Of a DNA stretch of 64,000 nt, positions 63,965 to 64,000 are shown piece after piece (positions within the stretch are counted from its first letter, which is position 1; every line of letters starts with the position of its first letter). The stretch is from Ichthyophis bannanicus. Lineage: Eukaryota > Chordata > Amphibia > Gymnophiona > Ichthyophiidae. The stretch covers positions 74,988,662 to 75,052,661 of the forward strand of contig CM066043.1 of assembly GCA_033557465.1 (NCBI GenBank), in the 5' to 3' direction. The notes beneath the pieces were generated by a model, which was not told the origin of the DNA, searched no databases, and saw only the letters and a program-made list of their open reading frames with translations. The position numbers and the translations under genes were made by a program.

Positions 63965-64000
63965 ACTTTAATTTTATGTCTATTTCCATTTATTTTGAGG

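Overview
The window is repeat-dense vertebrate DNA. I found no host exon, tRNA, rRNA or CRISPR array. The mix of tyrosine-recombinase (YR) retrotransposons of the DIRS order, L2, CR1 and L1/Tx1 LINEs, a tRNA-derived SINE and hAT elements fits an amphibian with a large genome. A caecilian or salamander is a guess, because no host gene anchors the taxonomy.

Layout. 1-167 is the right end of a DIRS element. 179-4620 is a minus-strand L2 fragment split by DIRS element F (380-4422). 4625-6003 is an older minus-strand LINE. 6173-6835 is a foldback hAT with an 8-bp target duplication. 8333-8672 is a SINE. 9020-14296 is DIRS element D. 15690-19480 is an L1/Tx1-like LINE, itself hit by a CR1 tail and a hAT MITE. 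19650-26240 holds CR1 LINEs split by DIRS element G (20779-26113). 27482-28010 is a probable deleted DIRS. 28040-28991 is a CR1 abutted by DIRS element E (28992-34769), the best preserved copy for pol and YR. 35294-52539 is DIRS element A, carrying two complete later DIRS insertions, B (37579-43221) and C (44063-49460), and a short LINE tail. 52575-53790 is a CR1. 53940-59480 is an old DIRS relic split by a long L2 (54296 to about 58120). 59746 to the right edge holds a broken multi-domain gene with a possible transposase core (62241-63904), whose 5' flank was hit by a hAT element (60034-62175) containing a 0.4-kb palindrome.

How the DIRS genes fit together. Each complete element has inverted terminal repeats, a gag-like ORF with an N-terminal Cys/His finger, a pol ORF (reverse transcriptase plus RNase H) in the +1 frame, a YR ORF overlapping the end of pol, and an internal complementary region (ICR). 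The ICR equals the reverse complement of the left end joined to the right end, so it templates the circle junction before YR integrates the circle. Copy-specific variants recur in the left end, right end and ICR of the same copy, which fixes the nesting.

Main points of interest: C is a probable trans-mobilised DIRS derivative that kept gag and all termini but already had dead pol and YR when it jumped; a consensus splice donor sits at the right end of all eight DIRS right ends seen; pol carries a long open +2 frame in several copies; the right-edge gene belongs to a family I cannot name; and a hAT element contains a near-perfect palindrome.
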